Notes under the pieces: generated by a model
The model's input: the letters and a program-made list of their open reading frames with translations, nothing else
Told to the model about the DNA's origin: nothing
Database searches by the model: none
Part shown: piece by piece, positions 14,242 through 14,308 of the stretch
Layout of the letters: each line of letters opens with the position of its first letter
How positions within the stretch are numbered: position 1 is the first letter of the stretch
Assembly: GCA_025360685.1 (NCBI GenBank)
Contig: JANYBR010000421.1
Span: 1-14,308 of the forward strand
DNA length: 14,308 bases
Origin: Pseudomonadota bacterium
GTDB taxonomy: Bacteria > Pseudomonadota > Alphaproteobacteria > Micropepsales > Micropepsaceae
Direction: 5' to 3'
Program-made: the position numbers and the translations under genes

Positions 14242-14308
14242 GCGCTATCGCTGGACGAAAGCGGCCGCACGCATCCGATGCGCGCGGATGCGTGGGGTCC
14301 AAACTTGC
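14100..14308. repeat. perfect 71-bp inverted repeat at the window end
   Basis: 14100-14170 and 14238-14308 are exact reverse complements (71 of 71), separated by 67 bases, and the right arm runs to the last base of the window. The left arm is metW coding sequence in a sensible frame; the right arm interrupts that frame. A natural transposon end is unlikely because the left arm is ordinary conserved coding DNA. A fold-back (chimeric) contig end is the simplest explanation. Confidence 0.9.

Noticed and set aside
14100..14308. Inverted repeat as the end of an insertion sequence
   Set aside because: The left arm is conserved metW coding sequence in frame, there is no transposase, and the spacer is also metW sequence.

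Overview
The window looks like chromosomal DNA of a high-G+C alphaproteobacterium. The evidence is the alphaproteobacterial RpoD (A/P-rich acidic insert, conserved basic C-terminal tail), the gloB/methyltransferase divergent pair, two MAPEG proteins, a metW end and the general gene style. I cannot place it below class. Most genes have strong G/C third-position bias; 2198-4075 is clearly more A+T-rich.

Layout. 1-2097 is the 3' part of rpoD (the 5' end lies outside the window), followed by two tandem hairpins. At 2145-2195 there is a second, degenerate copy of the rpoD 3' end that still reads as an RpoD tail with its own stop codon. This is the footprint of an element that uses the rpoD 3' end as attachment site. 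A low-G+C islet follows: a DNA-binding protein resembling only the N-terminal arm-like domain of a tyrosine recombinase (minus) and, divergently, a class II Fic AMP-transferase closely resembling Shewanella SoFic (plus). Their 205-bp shared control region carries a TTGACA box with a palindrome in the promoter spacer, and an inverted repeat centred on a perfect TATAAT.

4083-5549 holds an SDR dehydrogenase (minus) and a type II toxin-antitoxin pair (plus; RelE/ParE toxin). 5550-5981 has no convincing gene. 5982-8080 is a minus-strand membrane cluster: a 53-residue single-TM protein, a MAPEG protein, a CPBP intramembrane protease homologue, and a remarkable protein made of 15 uninterrupted GxxAx-type pentads. 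8214-9653 (plus) encodes a hemolysin III/PAQR-type membrane protein and a HAD hydrolase. Next come a REP-like inverted repeat, a second MAPEG paralogue (minus), an exported PQQ-type beta-propeller protein and a small lipoprotein (both plus). gloB (minus) is divergent from a class I methyltransferase (plus). A small exported two-cysteine protein (plus) then meets the C-terminal part of metW (minus) in a shared CTAG that holds both stop codons.

The window ends in a perfect 71-bp inverted copy of the metW 3' end. It breaks the metW reading frame and is probably a fold-back assembly artefact at a contig end. The best candidate for an undescribed system is the rpoD-linked islet that pairs the catalytic-domain-less integrase-like protein with the Fic enzyme. 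The pentad-repeat protein next to the CPBP protease is the second.
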